Source of the DNA: Rhodospirillaceae bacterium
Lineage (GTDB): Bacteria; Pseudomonadota; Alphaproteobacteria; Rhodospirillales; UBA2165
Direction of reading: 5' to 3'
DNA length: 36,478 bases
Assembly (NCBI GenBank): GCA_002725625.1
Contig: PBQI01000062.1
Coordinates: forward strand, 1 to 36,478
Shown here in pieces: positions 35,593 through 36,478 of this stretch (the stretch's first letter is position 1; every line of letters begins with the position of its first letter). A model generated the notes under the pieces. The model did not search any database and was not told where the DNA came from. It saw nothing but the letters and a program-made list of their open reading frames with translations. The position numbers and the translations under genes were made by a program.

Positions 35593-35997
35593 TTATTCCG
35601 GCTTATAGGCGGTGCCTTTGATCTCCACTAGAAGATGCGGGTGCGGTAGTTGGTGGACGGCTACGGTGGTGCGGCACGGGCCGTCCTGGTCGGAGAAGAA
35701 CTTGTTATAAATTTCGTTGAAACCGCCGAAATCGGCCATGTTGACCAGGAAGCAGGTGACATCAACGAGGTCCTCAAGATCGGCTCCCATTTTCTCCAAG
35801 TTGCCGCGCATATTCTCCAATACAGCTTCGGTCTGTGCCCGTATATCCAAGTTCATGGTGCCCATTTTATCCACTTCAACGCCGGCAAACGTATTGTCGG
35901 GACGGCGGGAACTAGTGCCAGAAACCATGATAAAATCACCGGTCCGTTTGATAAGTGGATAGTTGGCGCGGGGTTTAACGACTGCTTCTGACGACAT
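35593..35997 (-). CDS. RidA-family 2-aminomuconate deaminase-like protein
   Basis: A 134-residue RidA/YjgF protein whose best resemblance is to AmnD/NbzE 2-aminomuconate deaminases rather than housekeeping RidA: MVSGTSSRRPDNTFAG, MGTMNLDIRAQTEAVLENMR, CFLVNMADFGGFNEIY and CRTTVAVHQLPHPHLLVEIK, with the active-site Arg in CRTTVAV. It would hydrolyse 2-aminomuconate to 4-oxalocrotonate and ammonia, linking the dehydrogenase and decarboxylase steps. I start it at ATG 35997 because AAAGAGG lies eight bases upstream. A ten-residue longer form from 36027 would span that box. A hairpin covers the ribosome binding site. Confidence 0.87.
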   Translation of the reverse strand: MSSEAVVKPRANYPLIKRTGDFIMVSGTSSRRPDNTFAGVEVDKMGTMNLDIRAQTEAVLENMRGNLEKMGADLEDLVDVTCFLVNMADFGGFNEIYNKFFSDQDGPCRTTVAVHQLPHPHLLVEIKGTAYKPE

Positions 35998-36004
35998 GGG
36001 AAAA

Positions 36005-36040
36005 CCTCTTTCAATGCTTATTTTCAACGCATCAAAGAGG
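36005..36040 (-). promoter_or_regulatory. Hairpin enclosing the ribosome binding site of the deaminase gene
   Basis: On the minus strand CCTCTTT pairs with AAAGAGG (36034-36040 with 36005-36011) and ATGC pairs with GCAT inside it, closing an 11-base A-rich loop. The 3' arm AAAGAGG is the Shine-Dalgarno sequence, seven bases before ATG 35997. In the folded form the box would be hidden, so translation could depend on opening the stem by a protein, a small RNA or temperature. No T run follows, so it is not a typical terminator. Confidence 0.5.
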
Positions 36041-36075
36041 CTTAAACAGATAACGACAGCGGCTCAAGCCTCATT

Positions 36076-36198
36076 TTATTCATGATAAGTAATTCGGTAA
36101 ACGGCGCCCAGAGAATCATCCGAAACTAGCAGAGAACCATCTTTCATCATTTTGATACCGACAGGTCGGCCCCAAGCTCTGTCACTAGGCAACCTTAC
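36076..36198 (-). pseudogene. C-terminal remnant of a sorbosone/glucose dehydrogenase-like protein
   Basis: The minus strand reads LPSDRAWGRPVGIKMMKDGS, LLVSDDSLGAVYRITY and ends with a stop at 36076. This is the last blade of a beta-propeller PQQ-type sorbosone/glucose dehydrogenase. Upstream of it an in-frame TAG appears and the similarity stops, so only about 40 residues remain. It is next to another gene fragment of opposite strand, suggesting a deletion junction near 36190-36200. Confidence 0.65.
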
Positions 36199-36478
36199 CT
36201 AATGCGTTCCCTGAGGCTCGGGGTTTTATCGGCGTGACGTTTCGCATTCAGCAAGACCTGTCGGGATTTGAATGCATATATCTTCGGCCTGCCAATGGTC
36301 GGGCGCAGGTGCAGTTGCGGCGCAACCGGGCGGTTCAAAATTTTTCTTTTCCAGACTGGAGATTCGATCGCTTGCGGGTTGAAGTGCCCGGCCATTAAAG
36401 GGCCTATGTCGATCCGGTGACTGGCGCCTGGACTCACATGGGAATCGAGGTGGAGGGAGAAAAGGCGGTCCTTTTTGT
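36199..36478 (+). pseudogene. DUF1080-like (concanavalin-type) domain fragment
   Basis: One plus-strand frame reads ARGFIGVTFRIQQDLSGFEC, YLRPANGRAQVQLRRN, FSFPDWRFDRLRVEVPGH, an in-frame TAA where relatives usually have Tyr, then RAYVDPVTGAWTHMGIEVEG and KAVLFV to the window edge. This pattern is that of secreted laminarinase/DUF1080-like sugar-binding domains. The N-terminal part is missing and the gene runs out of the window, so its full extent is unknown. Confidence 0.6.

Overview
The window looks like the chromosome of an alphaproteobacterium (order not resolved). The basis is family-level resemblance of the translated genes: ApaG, FolE, TrkH, ArgE, TRAP transporters, a CHASE-domain remnant and a TetR remnant. 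No phage, plasmid, CRISPR or rRNA signal was seen. The striking overall property is a mixture of intact genes with many decayed ones. I count nine broken genes or gene fragments (response regulator, CHASE sensor, methyltransferase, Sir2 fused to a transposase piece, GNAT acetyltransferase, TetR regulator, chemotaxis receptor tail, sorbosone-dehydrogenase tail, a DUF1080-like fragment). The catabolic and transport genes between them are open and complete.

Layout. 1-5005: decayed regulators, an unknown gene next to a tRNA-Gly(CCC), an intact radical SAM protein, an intact OmpA-type lipoprotein and a multiply frameshifted methyltransferase. 5079-8913: housekeeping genes apaG, folE, trkH and an argE-type deacetylase. 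9202-13667: MaoC-type hydratase, Asp/Glu/hydantoin racemase relative, DUF123 nuclease-like protein, a cyclic-nucleotide-binding/TPR protein and a SnoaL-like protein. 13776-14478: an insertion-sequence remnant joined to a broken Sir2 gene. 14500-18958: a two-subunit molybdenum enzyme closely resembling pyrogallol-phloroglucinol transhydroxylase, with a divergent cupin gene. 18962-25356: broken GNAT, flavin reductase, a complete TRAP transporter, broken TetR, GlcG/HbpS protein and TauE/SafE permease. 25353-28295: a second complete TRAP transporter on the minus strand. 28637-29050: chemotaxis receptor remnant. 29160-35997: a ring-cleavage gene cluster. Right edge: two more gene fragments.

How the genes may work together. 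The 29160-35997 cluster holds a LigB-type extradiol dioxygenase, a 2-hydroxymuconic/2-aminomuconic semialdehyde dehydrogenase, a 2-oxopent-4-enoate hydratase, a 4-oxalocrotonate-type decarboxylase and a RidA-family protein very like 2-aminomuconate deaminase. A GntR regulator, an SDR and an FAH-family hydrolase accompany them. That enzyme set matches the meta-cleavage route through 2-aminomuconate (the amn/nbz pathway) down to 4-hydroxy-2-oxovalerate. The aldolase and acetaldehyde dehydrogenase are not in the window. Two TRAP uptake systems and the transhydroxylase-like enzyme lie close by. I infer an aromatic-catabolism region in which a molybdenum enzyme rearranges hydroxyl groups on a phenolic ring and the meta-cleavage enzymes degrade an amino- or hydroxy-phenol. 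The functional link between the two halves is inference.

Several RNA or DNA structures are visible by eye. They are a 14-bp hairpin between the TRAP binding-protein and permease genes, a hairpin burying the ribosome binding site of the deaminase gene, a 22-bp tandem duplication ending at the TauE start codon, a 16-bp palindrome upstream of the second TRAP operon, and switch-like alternative hairpins before the MaoC gene.
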